NCBI GenBank assembly: GCA_028281825.1
Contig: JANQJC010000025.1
Span: forward strand, 1 to 64,000
Source: Flavobacteriales bacterium
GTDB taxonomy: Bacteria > Bacteroidota > Bacteroidia > JANQJC01
DNA: 64,000 nt
Direction of reading: 5' to 3'
The translations under genes were made by a program, and so were the position numbers. Shown here one piece after another: positions 44,083-52,880 of this stretch. The notes under the pieces are model-generated. The model had not been told where the DNA came from. It saw only the letters and a program-made list of their open reading frames with translations, and searched no databases. Within the stretch, counting starts at the first letter, position 1. Each line of letters starts with the position of its first letter.

Positions 44083-44115
44083 GATCGCGGGTCTTCGCCT
44101 TGCTTCGCCCGCGAA
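44083..44115. repeat. right REP-like arm
   Basis: TCGCGGG and CCCGCGA (44085-44091, 44108-44114) pair around a 16-base loop. The reverse complement matches the left arm apart from the extra 10 bases. Confidence 0.65.
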
Positions 44116-44138
44116 GAGTAAGGTGCCTTATTCTCTTC
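44113..44138. terminator. hairpin beyond the 44180 gene
   Basis: GAAGAG-TAAGG and CCTTA-TT-CTCTTC pair with a two-base loop and a two-base bulge. It begins at the edge of the right REP-like arm and may end the minus-strand envelope operon; there is no strong T run. Confidence 0.4.
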
Positions 44139-44179
44139 AGATTATGGGTTTTCGTTTCACTGCTCCCGCAATAGATGGG

Positions 44180-44824
44180 TTACTCTCCCATTTCCTGCTC
44201 CCTCAAGGCCTTGCCACGTGCGGCTATTAGTTCGTGGGTAAACATAGCGCCATTATTCTTGAATAGGTTGTAGAACTTAAGCTTGTTGTTCATGGATTCC
44301 ATCAGCCACTTCTTGTCGTCCTCGTTCTCGGTCTCAAACATTTCGTCAAACACTTTTTCTGTTTCATCTTGCAGCCAATCCAGTAGTGTGCGCCCGTCGT
44401 GTTTTTCCACCAGGTTCATATCCACCTGCATTTCATACACCATCATAAAAGCCACCGATAGCGAGTTCTCATACACTACTTTTCTCAGTATTGACCCGCC
44501 TTCAAACCCAGGCTCATCTTTACAAATCATGCATGGGTAATTTTGCTGAACCCATGCCTTTATTTTAGCGGCACTGTTTTGGTTGCTTTTCCTCTGAATT
44601 TGGTTTTTGATAAGTACCGAACTGTTGTTTTCTATATCATTGCAAATGTTCCTATTGAAAGAGTTGCTTGACTTGCAATCAGGCTCTTTTTGTTCAATAA
44701 TCTTAGTTTGTTCGGGTGGTTTTATTCCACCAGAAGTGTGCACTTGGCCTATTGCTGTAATGTTCAATGCTAACAGCGATAGCAGGCAGATAAACCACTG
44801 GATGTTTCTTTTTGATTCTGTCAT
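44180..44824 (-). CDS. secreted protein of unknown function
   Basis: 214 residues with a signal peptide (MTESKRNIQWFICLLSLLALNITAIGQ). The mature part begins with a Cys-containing linker (KEPDCKSSNSFNRNICNDIENN), then a helical region (IKAWVQQNYPCMICKDEPGFEGGSILRKVVYENSLSVAFMMVYEMQVDM) with a CMIC pair, and a charged end (NEDDKKWLMESMNNKLKFYNLFKNNGAMFTHELIAARGKALREQEMGE). No family recognised. It is the last gene of a four-gene minus-strand envelope operon, 11 bases after murB, so a cell-envelope role is plausible from context only. Confidence 0.7.
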   Translation of the reverse strand: MTESKRNIQWFICLLSLLALNITAIGQVHTSGGIKPPEQTKIIEQKEPDCKSSNSFNRNICNDIENNSSVLIKNQIQRKSNQNSAAKIKAWVQQNYPCMICKDEPGFEGGSILRKVVYENSLSVAFMMVYEMQVDMNLVEKHDGRTLLDWLQDETEKVFDEMFETENEDDKKWLMESMNNKLKFYNLFKNNGAMFTHELIAARGKALREQEMGE

Positions 44825-44835
44825 CGTTGGCCGTA

Positions 44836-45852
44836 TTAAATGATGTTCACTTCTCTTTCGAGTTCCACTCCAAATTTGTTCTTTACTGATACCTTAATCT
44901 GTTCTGAAAGGTCAAAAATATCAATACCTTTTGCATTTCCATAATTTACCAATACCAAGGCTTGTTTGTCATGCACGCCATAGTCACCAAGTTTTTTCCC
45001 TTTCCAGCCACTTTGCTCTATCAGCCAGCCAGCGGCTAGTTTTACATGGGCAGTATCAATAGGGTAGGAAGCTAAATTGGGATAATCTTTGCGAATTTTA
45101 TCAGCCAACTCAACAGGCACAACTGGGTTTTTAAAAAAGCTGCCTGCATTACCAATTTTACTGGGGTCGGGCAATTTACTGCTGCGAATGTTGATAACTG
45201 CCTGGCTAATGGCACTGATACTCAATTCAGTCACACCCATATTCTCAAGTTCTTGCTCAATTGCGCCATAACTGGTATTAAATTGTGCTGTTCTTTTCAA
45301 TCGGTATGCAACTGAAGTTATGATATACTTGTCTTTGGCTGTGTTCTTAAAGATACTTTCTCGGTATCCGAAATTACATTCATCAAGCTTGAAAATAACT
45401 TCCTCACCGGATGACATATCAACAGCCGTTAGTTGATGAAATACATCTTTTATCTCAACGCCATAGGCACCTATGTTTTGCATAGGGCTGGCTCCAACAT
45501 TTCCAGGTATTAATGACAGGTTTTCAATGCCTGCATACCCATTACTTACACAATGCATCACAAATTGGTGCCAGTTTTCACCCGCACCAGCCTTAATAAC
45601 AAGGTTTTCTCCATCATCTTCCACCAACTCAATGCCCTTGAAATCATTCTTAATCACTAAGCCATCATAGTCTTTCGTAAAAAGGATATTACTGCCACCA
45701 CCAAGAATTAGTTTGGGGGAAGTATTGAAGTTTTTCCATCCACGCAACTCATTGAAATCGTCTACTGACGTGCAAGTCGCCATGTGCTTGGCATTCGCTT
45801 CTATACCAAAAGTGTTGTAAGGTTTAAGGGCAACGTTATCTTCTATCTGCAT
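44836..45852 (-). CDS. murB: UDP-N-acetylenolpyruvoylglucosamine reductase
   Basis: 338 residues. Reduces the enolpyruvyl group of UDP-GlcNAc-enolpyruvate to UDP-MurNAc with NADPH and FAD, second step of peptidoglycan precursor synthesis. FAD-binding blocks: ILGGGSNILFTKDYDGLVIKND, IKAGAGENWHQFVMHCVSNGYAGIENLSLIPGNVGASPMQNIGAYGVEI. The YRES segment (NFGYRESIF) and the catalytic Ser in NAGSFFKNP identify the E. coli-like type I enzyme. The end KLAAGWLIEQSGWKGKKLGDYGVHDKQALVLVNYGNAKG is canonical. It follows waaA by six bases. Confidence 0.96.
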   Translation of the reverse strand: MQIEDNVALKPYNTFGIEANAKHMATCTSVDDFNELRGWKNFNTSPKLILGGGSNILFTKDYDGLVIKNDFKGIELVEDDGENLVIKAGAGENWHQFVMHCVSNGYAGIENLSLIPGNVGASPMQNIGAYGVEIKDVFHQLTAVDMSSGEEVIFKLDECNFGYRESIFKNTAKDKYIITSVAYRLKRTAQFNTSYGAIEQELENMGVTELSISAISQAVINIRSSKLPDPSKIGNAGSFFKNPVVPVELADKIRKDYPNLASYPIDTAHVKLAAGWLIEQSGWKGKKLGDYGVHDKQALVLVNYGNAKGIDIFDLSEQIKVSVKNKFGVELEREVNII

Positions 45853-45858
45853 ATCCTA

Positions 45859-47124
45859 TCAATTGGTTGCCTGTTCTACAGGTTTAGTATCAAGTATTTC
45901 CTTAAGCCTTTCCATAATTTTTGTTGTTGCCCCAGTGTTCTCCTGCATGTAGGTAGCTACACGCCCTCTAGCAGCTTCTAATTGAGACTCTTCAAAAAAC
46001 AAATCGTTAATCTTATGATTGATATTGCGGAAAGCATACACAGCAAAAGCACCACCTACGTTTGTCAGGTCGCCTGCTTCCTGGAATTTCTGAAAATTTG
46101 GCCCAAATAATATGGGGATATGAAAAGCAGCAGGTTCTAATATATTATGAATACCCTTATCAAACCCTCCGCCAACATAGGCTAAGTCAGCATACTGGTA
46201 GAGGTGGGCTAACTGGCCAATAGTGTCAACAATAATTACATCGGCGTTCTTCACATTTTCTTCATTAAGCTGGCTAAATAGAACGCAGTTTAGCTCAATT
46301 TTACCAATCAACTTTTCAATCTCAACAGCATCAATTTCATGCGGAACTATAATATACTTGAATTCGTCCTCACGTTTCTTAATCAACAGTGTCATCATTA
46401 GATTGTCTTTGGCCCAGGTACTGCCTGCAATAATGAGCTTTCGTTCACCTTTAAACTGCTCTATCAATGGAAACTTTTGAGGTTTTGAGGCTATTTCAAT
46501 TACCCTGTCAAAGCGGGTGTCACCTACAATCTCCACTTGAGTAATCCCATGTTTGTTAAGCAATCTTAAGGAATCTTTACCTTGCACAAAGAAGAGATTA
46601 ACCAATTTTAATTTTTCCAAAAACCATTTACCCTTTGGCTTAAAAAAATGTTGGTCGGGCCTAAAAACCGCTGATACATATACTATTGGGATGTTTTTGT
46701 CGTGCAGCGTTTGAATAAAGTTGAACCAGAAATCATACTTCACAAAAAGTGCGATTTTTGGATTTACAGCTTCCACAAACCGTATTGCATTTTCTTGGGT
46801 ATCAGCGGGTAGGTAAAAAATGTAATCGGCATGTGGGTAGTTTTTTCTTATTTCATACCCACTTGGGGAGAAGAAAGTCAGTAATATCTTATAGTTAGGA
46901 TAATCTTTTTTGAATTGCTCCAACACTGGCCTGCCTTGCTCAAACTCACCCAATGAGGCACAGTGAAACCAGGCTATGTCAGCGTTTTTATCAATGGTGC
47001 TCTCTATTCTTTCCAGCAGGTCTTTTCGTCCTTCTACCCACTTAGCGGCTTTTTTATTCCACATGGCAGTAAGCCTGGCCCCAAGCACATACATTTTTAT
47101 GGAAAAATTATAGGAGCGCTGCAT
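45859..47124 (-). CDS. waaA: 3-deoxy-D-manno-octulosonic acid transferase
   Basis: 421 residues. Adds Kdo from CMP-Kdo to lipid IVA at the cytoplasmic face of the inner membrane. The N-terminal KMYVLGARLTAMWNKKAAKWVEGRKDLLERI anchor and basic motif, then WFHCASLGEFEQGRPVLEQFK (the catalytic Glu is in SLGEFEQ), LLTFFSPSGYEIRK, IPIVYVSAVFRPDQHFF and IAGSTWAKDN are typical. The donor-binding end is DLAYVGGGFDKGIHNILEPAAFHIPILFGPNFQKFQEA. Its presence implies a classical Kdo-containing LPS. It sits three bases after the barrel-like gene and six before murB. Confidence 0.96.
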   Translation of the reverse strand: MQRSYNFSIKMYVLGARLTAMWNKKAAKWVEGRKDLLERIESTIDKNADIAWFHCASLGEFEQGRPVLEQFKKDYPNYKILLTFFSPSGYEIRKNYPHADYIFYLPADTQENAIRFVEAVNPKIALFVKYDFWFNFIQTLHDKNIPIVYVSAVFRPDQHFFKPKGKWFLEKLKLVNLFFVQGKDSLRLLNKHGITQVEIVGDTRFDRVIEIASKPQKFPLIEQFKGERKLIIAGSTWAKDNLMMTLLIKKREDEFKYIIVPHEIDAVEIEKLIGKIELNCVLFSQLNEENVKNADVIIVDTIGQLAHLYQYADLAYVGGGFDKGIHNILEPAAFHIPILFGPNFQKFQEAGDLTNVGGAFAVYAFRNINHKINDLFFEESQLEAARGRVATYMQENTGATTKIMERLKEILDTKPVEQATN

Positions 47125-47127
47125 TGC

Positions 47128-47880
47128 TTAATCGTAATAGGTTCTTACTGAGCCTCGCTTATAAAAGGGGATAATCCAACCTATCCTCGCGCCATATAGC
47201 ATGTCAAAGCGTTGACTATCATCTGTAGTCATAGTATCAAAATTATAGTTGCGCCTATTCTTGGTCCAGGCCTGAGTAATATCAATACCAATATAGAAAT
47301 TGAACAACCTGCTATTGCTCAGGTTAAGATATCCTACAAATTGGTTGATGGCAAAACCATTGGTAAGCCTGTCATAACCTTTCTTGGTGTCATCAGTGAG
47401 TTGCGGGGCGGTATTATTGGCAACATCAATTCTAATTTTGTGTTGCAAAAGACCAGCACCTGCCAGTATAAAAATTCCACTGCTGGGATTGCGATTGAGA
47501 ACAGGTAAAACCCAACCACCTTTCAGTGATGTATAAAAACCGCGCTCATAAAGCACAACATCGGCAGCCAAACCATCTTCACCAATGATTACCCCTTGCT
47601 CGGTTTTCAGGTTATCCAAGATGCCGTTTTCTATAATATCATTTCCAAAAATGATGTCAAACTCAACGCCATACACCAGGTTGTTTTTCAACTTATGGAG
47701 AAATGAAACACCAACATTAGAGTTAGCGCCAAACCTATCAGCCAAATCCCCTCCAGGTATTTGATAAGCATAAGAAAGTGAAGCCATAGGAATGCTCAGG
47801 ATAGAGTCCTTTACATTCACTTGTGATAGGCTGCTAAGGCTTAGCAGGCAAAAGAAAGCGATACTTAAGTGCAGTTTCAT
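47128..47880 (-). CDS. putative outer-membrane beta-barrel protein
   Basis: The Met at 47880 begins a good signal peptide (MKLHLSIAFFCLLSLSSLSQ) downstream of a TAAGTTTG box, so the longer track ORF is rejected; the product is 250 residues. Strand-like blocks (SLSYAYQIPGGDLADRFGANSNVGVSFLHKLKNNLVYGVEFDIIFGN; GFYTSLKGGWVLPVLN; IFILAGAGLLQHKIRIDV) resemble the barrels of the OmpA/porin-like family in Bacteroidota. It ends with a YYD tail and is followed three bases later by waaA. It heads the envelope operon with waaA and murB. Exact role unknown. Confidence 0.75.
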   Translation of the reverse strand: MKLHLSIAFFCLLSLSSLSQVNVKDSILSIPMASLSYAYQIPGGDLADRFGANSNVGVSFLHKLKNNLVYGVEFDIIFGNDIIENGILDNLKTEQGVIIGEDGLAADVVLYERGFYTSLKGGWVLPVLNRNPSSGIFILAGAGLLQHKIRIDVANNTAPQLTDDTKKGYDRLTNGFAINQFVGYLNLSNSRLFNFYIGIDITQAWTKNRRNYNFDTMTTDDSQRFDMLYGARIGWIIPFYKRGSVRTYYD

Positions 47881-47889
47881 GTTCAAGCG

Positions 47890-47897
47890 CAAACTTA
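47890..47897 (-). promoter_or_regulatory. -7 box (TAAGTTTG) of the envelope operon
   Basis: The minus strand reads TAAGTTTG (TAnnTTTG) 10 bases before the ATG at 47880; the leader would be nearly absent. No TTTG -33 element seen. Confidence 0.45.
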
Positions 47898-48268
47898 CTA
47901 CTATTTCACTGAGCTTGAGAAGGCTAGACATTGAATTATTCACCAAGTGATGTGTAAATAGTCTAAAAATAAACATAATTTATAAAATATACAATGTTAT
48001 TCGCAGCTCAAGATTTTCCGTGAGTCCCTCGAGGGTGTCTATGAAACTTTGTTTACTTTGTAAATAAATTGTAATGTACACTCAATTAACAACATCATGC
48101 AACCTGCTAAAAACAGCAGCTTTAACCATTGGTCAACAAACAATATTTAGTATAAAAAATTGCCCTTCAGGTAATCTAACAAAACTACCCTCCAGTAATT
48201 CCTTTTATAGTCGAATATTAAGCCCATATTACACGTTATTTCTGGTTTCTATTTCAAGGTTTTTTAGT

Positions 48269-48276
48269 TAAGTTTG
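48269..48276 (+). promoter_or_regulatory. etfBA promoter (TTTC-N19-TAAGTTTG)
   Basis: TAAGTTTG fits TAnnTTTG; TTTC at 48246-48249 is a near -33 match with a 19-base spacer. The etfB ATG is 37 bases past the box. Confidence 0.6.
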
Positions 48277-48312
48277 CAGCCGCTTTATAAATCTATCAAA
48301 ATTCAATAAAAA

Positions 48313-49053
48313 ATGAAGATATTAGTATGCATCAGTAAAGTGCCTGACACTACGTCAAAGATTGCTTTTACTGATGGCAACACCAAGTTTGATGAAACAA
48401 ACGTTCAATTTATTGTTAACCCATACGATGAATGGTATGCACTTGTGCGTGCACTTGAGATTACTGAGCAAGGTGGTGGCAGCGTAACTGTTGTTAATGT
48501 TGGTCCAGCTGCCAACGAGCCGACTATACGCAAGGCATTGGCTATCGGTGCTCACGAAGCTGTTCGTATTGACGGTGAGCCAGGTGAGGCTTTCTATGTA
48601 GCTACTCAAATTGCTGAGTACGCTAAAGACAAAGGCTTTGATGTTATACTTACAGGTAAAGAAACAATTAACTTCAACGGTGCTGAGGTAGGCGGTATGA
48701 TTGCTGGGCTTTTAGACCTTCCTTACATCTCTCTGGCTAGCGACCTTCAGGTAAATGGTAGTACAGCTACTTTGAAAAGAGTAATTGAGGGTGGTTATGA
48801 AATGGTTGAAGTAAACGGCCCATTTGTAGCCAGCGCTCAAAAAGGTATGGCAGAAGCAAGAATACCAAACATGCGTGGTATCATGGCTGCCAGAACTAAA
48901 CCTTTGAATGTAGTACCAGCTGTTCCGGTTGACACTTTAACCTCTGTTAAAGTATTTGGTACTCCTCCACCTAAGTCTGATGTTAAATACATCGATGCGG
49001 AGAACCCAGGGCAATTAGTGGAGCTATTGCACACTGAAGCTAAAGTGATATAA
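48313..49053 (+). CDS. etfB: electron transfer flavoprotein, beta subunit
   Basis: 246 residues. With EtfA it carries electrons from acyl-CoA dehydrogenases to the quinone pool. It starts MKILVCISKVPDTTSKIAFTDG. The mid-part includes NPYDEWYALVRALEITEQGGGSVTVVNVGPAANEPTIRKALAIGAHEAVRI and the AMP-binding ILTGKETINFNGAEVGGMIAGLLDLPYISLASDL. The recognition-loop segment is NMRGIMAARTKPLNVV. etfA follows after 34 bases, the usual order. An ETF-quinone oxidoreductase is not in the window. Confidence 0.95.
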   Translation: MKILVCISKVPDTTSKIAFTDGNTKFDETNVQFIVNPYDEWYALVRALEITEQGGGSVTVVNVGPAANEPTIRKALAIGAHEAVRIDGEPGEAFYVATQIAEYAKDKGFDVILTGKETINFNGAEVGGMIAGLLDLPYISLASDLQVNGSTATLKRVIEGGYEMVEVNGPFVASAQKGMAEARIPNMRGIMAARTKPLNVVPAVPVDTLTSVKVFGTPPPKSDVKYIDAENPGQLVELLHTEAKVI

Positions 49054-49087
49054 TTTATTAACCTGATTTTTTAAAAAACGATATAAA

Positions 49088-50062
49088 ATGTCTGTACTGG
49101 TTTTTGTAGATACCGTTGACGGAAAAGTAAAAAAGTCGTCTCTTGAGGCGGTTTATTATGGAAAAAAGACTGCTGAGCTAGTTGGTGGCGAGTGCGTTGC
49201 TCTTGCTTTCAATGGTTCAGACTTGGAGAGCCTTGGTAACGTTGGTGCTTCAAAAGTATTAAACGTTGCTGATGAAAAACTAAAGCAATTTGACCCATCT
49301 GTGTACACAGAGGCTATCAAACAAGCAGCCAATTCAGTTGGTGCTAAAGTAGTTGTGTTTGTTCAGGACTCAACTGGTAAGTCATTAGCTGCAAGGCTTT
49401 CTGCTAAATCAAAAGCAGGTTTGGTAAGTGGTGCTACTACATTGCCAACTGTTGATGGTGGTTTCAAAGTAAAGAAAAATGTATTCTCAGGTAAAGCCTG
49501 GGCCGAGTACGAAATACATACCGATGAGAAAGTGATATCAATCATGGCTAACTCATTGCAAGTGGAGAAATCAGATGCAACTGCTCCTGTTGAGGGCTTG
49601 AGCCTTGACTTAGGTGGTGTTAATGCTTCACTAACGGTGAAAGAAGTAAGCAAAGCTGCTGCAGGTGGCGCTGCTCCATTGCCAGAAGCTGAGTTGGTGG
49701 TTTCTGCCGGTCGTGGTTTGAAAGGGCCTGAAAACTGGGGTATGGTTGAAGAAATGGCTGAGATTTTGGGAGCTACAACTGCATGCTCTAGGCCAGTTGC
49801 TGATAGCGATTGGAGGCCTCACCATGAGCACGTTGGGCAAACGGGTGTTGCCATTAGGCCAAATCTGTATATTGCTATTGGTATTTCGGGTGCCATCCAA
49901 CACTTGGCTGGTGTAAACCAAAGTAAAGTGATTGTAGTAATTAATAAAGACCCTGAAGCACCATTCTTCAAGGCTGCTGACTATGGTATCGTTGGTGATG
50001 CCTTTGAAGTAGTGCCTAAATTGAATGAGGCATTCCGTAAGTTTAAAGAGAGTAACGGCTAA
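49088..50062 (+). CDS. etfA: electron transfer flavoprotein, alpha subunit
   Basis: 324 residues. The C-terminal FAD-binding domain is plain: VVSAGRGLKGPENWGMVEEMAEILGATTACSRPVADSDWRPHHEHVGQTGVAIRPNLYIAIGISGAIQHLAGVNQSKVIVVINKDPEAPFFKAADYGIVGDAFEVVPKLNEAF. The TGVAIRPNLYIAIGISGAIQHL block contacts FAD. The N-terminal half (MSVLVFVDTVDGKVKKSSLEAVYYGKK) pairs with EtfB. Both genes form an operon with one promoter upstream of etfB. Confidence 0.95.
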   Translation: MSVLVFVDTVDGKVKKSSLEAVYYGKKTAELVGGECVALAFNGSDLESLGNVGASKVLNVADEKLKQFDPSVYTEAIKQAANSVGAKVVVFVQDSTGKSLAARLSAKSKAGLVSGATTLPTVDGGFKVKKNVFSGKAWAEYEIHTDEKVISIMANSLQVEKSDATAPVEGLSLDLGGVNASLTVKEVSKAAAGGAAPLPEAELVVSAGRGLKGPENWGMVEEMAEILGATTACSRPVADSDWRPHHEHVGQTGVAIRPNLYIAIGISGAIQHLAGVNQSKVIVVINKDPEAPFFKAADYGIVGDAFEVVPKLNEAFRKFKESNG

Positions 50063-50117
50063 TTTTTCATACCTTAGTAAAAACCTGTTACTGAGCTTGT
50101 TGCCAAAGGCGTCTTAG

Positions 50118-50732
50118 ATGAGCATGAAGAAGATAAGACTGGAAATCATCGGGCTTTCTTATAGCCAGACACAATCAGGAGCCTATGCACTGGTGCTGGC
50201 AGAAGTAGAGGGTAATAGGCGTTTGCCTATTATCATCGGAAGCCCTGAAGCACAGTCCATAGCCATTGAGTTGGAGAAAATGACACCAACCAGGCCACTC
50301 ACACACGACCTTTTCAAAAGTTTTGCTGAAGCCTTTACTATTGAGGTAAAAGAAGTAATTATCTACAACCTGGTTGAAGGTATTTTCTTTGCAAAACTGA
50401 TATGCGTAAAAGGAGAAGATGAAGTGGAGATTGACTCCCGCACCTCTGATGCTATTGCTTTGGCAACAAGATTTGATTGTCCGATTTATACTTACGAGTT
50501 TATATTATCATCCGCTGGTATAATACTAGAAGAAACAGAAATGGGAGAAGTGGGGCCTGCAGAACCTGCTGAAGCCGAAACTGTTTCTTCTGGCGAAGGC
50601 GGAAAAAAAGGATTCAGTGCATCCAGTGAAGAAGAACTGAAAGAAATGCTTAAGGATGCTATCGAGAAAGAAGACTACGAGCGCGCTTCCAAAATCCGTG
50701 ACGAACTCAACGGACGCAAAAAATCTAATTAA
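50118..50732 (+). CDS. bifunctional nuclease (BFN/DUF151) family protein
   Basis: 204 residues. The first 140 form the BFN domain: LEIIGLSYSQTQSGAYALVLAEVEGNRRLPIIIGSPEAQSIAIELEKMTPTRPLTHDLFKSFAEAF and DEVEIDSRTSDAIALATRFDCPIYTYEFILSSAGI. In plants and some bacteria members cut DNA and RNA; activity here is inferred. After an acidic linker, a UVR motif ends the protein (EEELKEMLKDAIEKEDYERASKIRDEL), the same type of helical hairpin that joins UvrB to UvrC. It starts 55 bases after etfA and may be co-transcribed with it or use its own promoter. Confidence 0.9.
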   Translation: MSMKKIRLEIIGLSYSQTQSGAYALVLAEVEGNRRLPIIIGSPEAQSIAIELEKMTPTRPLTHDLFKSFAEAFTIEVKEVIIYNLVEGIFFAKLICVKGEDEVEIDSRTSDAIALATRFDCPIYTYEFILSSAGIILEETEMGEVGPAEPAEAETVSSGEGGKKGFSASSEEELKEMLKDAIEKEDYERASKIRDELNGRKKSN

Positions 50733-50820
50733 GCACTCTCTTTCCACCTTAAGTCCTAAAACTTAACACAACCCTTCTTAAAAATTCCCTTATTTTCGGA
50801 ACTTCAACGCATTCGCACCC

Positions 50821-52266
50821 ATGCAAAAGTTTCGGATTTTACTACTGTTAACAGTCATGCTCTTTGGGCTTTTGCCTGTCATGGCAGGCAGCTTAGAAGT
50901 AGTAAACGATACCATTTCGACTGTTCAGTCGCAGACTACAGTGGTGCCGCCATCCATGCAAAAGGGTGAAGTCAACTTTACAGCCATAGCAAAGGGCTTA
51001 CTGGGTTTATTCTCATTGATAGTCATTGCTTTCCTGTTCAGTAGAAACCGCAGGGCCATCAATTGGAGATTGGTAATTATTGGTCTTTGCCTTCAGTTTA
51101 CCTTTGCCATATTGGTACTCAAGGTAACCTTAGTTGAACAATTTTTTGACTATTTCAGCAGCTTCTTTGTCACCTTGCTCTCTTTTACCAAAGCCGGGTC
51201 TTCCTTCCTCTTTGGCGAGATGGTGAATATTGAAGGTTCGCTCGGTTATGTATTCGCCTTTCAAATTTTACCTACAATCGTATTCTTCTCAGCACTCACA
51301 AGTGTGCTTTTCTATCTGGGTTGGCTTCAAAAGCTGGTTTATGTGTTTGCCTGGGTGATGAAGAAAACCATGCGCCTATCAGGGGCAGAAAGTCTTGCTG
51401 CAGCTGGTAATATATTCTTGGGACAAACAGAATCGCCGCTACTTGTAAAGCCTTACATCGAGAAAATGACCCGCTCAGAACTTTTATGCCTTATGTCAGG
51501 CGGTATGGCAACCATTGCAGGCGGTGTGCTGGCGGCATACATCGTCTTCTTAGGTGGTAATGATGAGATGCTGCAACTGTTCTATGCCAGGCATCTGTTG
51601 GCAGCTTCTATCATGTCGGCTCCAGCAGCTATTGTAGTTTCAAAAATACTGTTACCTGAGACTGAAAAGTTTAATGAAGAACTGAGCCTACCCAAAGAAA
51701 AAATGGGTAAAAACGTGTTAGAAGCCCTATCTAATGGCACGGTAGATGGCATTAAGCTAGCAGTAAACGTAGGGGGGATGTTGCTGGTGTTCATTGCCTT
51801 TATAGCCATGTTCAATTATATCGTTCAAAATAAGTTTGCTGAGTGGGTAGGCTTGAACGAATGGGCGATATCTTTTAGCAATGGCAGGTATGATGGTTTC
51901 TCGCTCCAGTTTATTTTAGGATATGTTTGTGCCCCATTGGTATGGTTACTGGGTGTTTGCAAAGAGGACATGGTGTTAGTAGGCCAATTGCTTGGAGAAA
52001 AAACGGTACTTAACGAGTTTGTTGCATACGCTACCCTCGGTGAAATGAAAGCACAGAACCTTTTTCACGAGCAAAAATCAGTAATCATGTCAACCTATAT
52101 CCTTTGTGGGTTTGCTAATTTCGCTTCAATAGGTATCCAGATAGGGGGAATTGGGGTGTTGGCACCATCCCGAAGAACCCACCTTTCAGAATTAGGTATG
52201 AGGGCGTTGCTAGGCGGGGCACTTGCCTGCCTTTTTACTTCCGTTATTGTTGGAATGTTAATGTAG
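50821..52266 (+). CDS. CNT-family nucleoside transporter (NupC-like)
   Basis: 481 residues. The transporter core has the family hallmarks: AGNIFLGQTESPLLVKPYIEKMTRSELLCLMSGGMATIAGGVLAAYI and LCGFANFASIGIQIGGIGVLAPSRRTHLSELGMRALLGG, in which Gln, Thr and Glu of GQTE and the Asn-Phe of the final helices bind nucleoside and sodium. The first 60 residues hold an extra hydrophobic stretch (MQKFRILLLLTVMLFGLLPVMAG, probably a signal peptide) and a periplasmic linker, longer than in E. coli NupC. It probably imports nucleosides with sodium or protons. Confidence 0.93.
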   Translation: MQKFRILLLLTVMLFGLLPVMAGSLEVVNDTISTVQSQTTVVPPSMQKGEVNFTAIAKGLLGLFSLIVIAFLFSRNRRAINWRLVIIGLCLQFTFAILVLKVTLVEQFFDYFSSFFVTLLSFTKAGSSFLFGEMVNIEGSLGYVFAFQILPTIVFFSALTSVLFYLGWLQKLVYVFAWVMKKTMRLSGAESLAAAGNIFLGQTESPLLVKPYIEKMTRSELLCLMSGGMATIAGGVLAAYIVFLGGNDEMLQLFYARHLLAASIMSAPAAIVVSKILLPETEKFNEELSLPKEKMGKNVLEALSNGTVDGIKLAVNVGGMLLVFIAFIAMFNYIVQNKFAEWVGLNEWAISFSNGRYDGFSLQFILGYVCAPLVWLLGVCKEDMVLVGQLLGEKTVLNEFVAYATLGEMKAQNLFHEQKSVIMSTYILCGFANFASIGIQIGGIGVLAPSRRTHLSELGMRALLGGALACLFTSVIVGMLM

Positions 52267-52277
52267 TATTAAGTGCT

Positions 52278-52862
52278 TTAAAACCTGTCCACTGCCTGTG
52301 CAGTTACACTATTAATAGTGTAGGAGTATAGCATCTTACCATTATTGGTATCTTTCACCTGAAGCTTCACCGGAATACTACCCGCCTGCAATTTTTCAGC
52401 TGGGCCAAGTAGTCCTCTTTGCATAAACGCGGGGAAATCAGAAATATTTAATGGCGTCTCGTTGGTCAACCAATACTCAACGATGTGCTCTTTAGCCTGT
52501 ATGGTATACTTGGTACAGGCATATCCTTGCATTTTAGTTGCAGTTCCTTCTTCAGTCACTACATAGCCATTCACATCATAGCCTGTTTTCTCGAAGCTCG
52601 CAGCAGGGATATTGATAGTCTCGCCGCCAGAAATCATTTTGGTAGAACCATTCTCGGCAACAATGGTGTAAGTCAGCATTTGGTCACCAGATTGCGCATT
52701 AAAGTCAAGGCTGTGTTTGTTGTTCTTGATAAACCATTCAATATTGGCAGTTTCCTGTGTATTAGTATTGATAGCCACCATGCTTATCTTGCCCTCAAAG
52801 CCAGATTGAGCAAAAACAGAAACTGTTAAAAATAAAGCGGAAAGTGTATTTAAAATCTTCAT
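52278..52862 (-). CDS. secreted DUF4412-like protein
   Basis: 194 residues, signal peptide MKILNTLSALFLTVSVFAQ. The segment SGFEGKISMVAINTNTQETANIEWFIKNNKHSLDFNAQSGDQMLTYTIVAENGSTKMIS matches the pattern of DUF4412 proteins, beta-rich periplasmic proteins often encoded in Bacteroidota. It continues with GYACTKYTIQAKEHIVEYWLTNETPLNISDFPAF. Function unknown. It follows the Gly-rich gene by 18 bases, so the two form an operon. It ends 11 bases from the convergent nucleoside transporter gene. Confidence 0.7.
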   Translation of the reverse strand: MKILNTLSALFLTVSVFAQSGFEGKISMVAINTNTQETANIEWFIKNNKHSLDFNAQSGDQMLTYTIVAENGSTKMISGGETINIPAASFEKTGYDVNGYVVTEEGTATKMQGYACTKYTIQAKEHIVEYWLTNETPLNISDFPAFMQRGLLGPAEKLQAGSIPVKLQVKDTNNGKMLYSYTINSVTAQAVDRF

Positions 52863-52880
52863 TGTGATGTCTCTTATGTA

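Larger units (their letters stand above)
43726..44115. mobile_element. REP-bounded GIY-YIG element (decayed copy)
   Basis: A GIY-YIG reading frame lies between two inverted, hairpin-forming arms. The left arm (43726-43748) and the reverse complement of the right arm (44083-44115) are the same sequence except that the left lacks a 10-base unit (CAAGGCGAAG) between GCGAAG direct repeats and has one substitution. Each arm is a palindrome with the stem TCGCGGG / CCCGCGA. The unit resembles a REP-type pair with its own nuclease gene. Mobility is inferred; no target duplication is evident. Confidence 0.55.
47881..48312. other. divergent intergenic region, 432 bases
   Basis: Lies between the envelope operon and etfBA. 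It holds one promoter box for each direction (47890-47897 minus; 48269-48276 plus) and a short palindrome CCCTCGAGGG (48026-48035). The 65-codon plus-strand track ORF (48074-48271) overlaps the etf promoter and looks non-coding. Confidence 0.6.

Noticed and set aside
48074-48271. 65-codon plus-strand ORF upstream of etfB
   Set aside because: No ribosome site, low-complexity content and overlap with the etf promoter.
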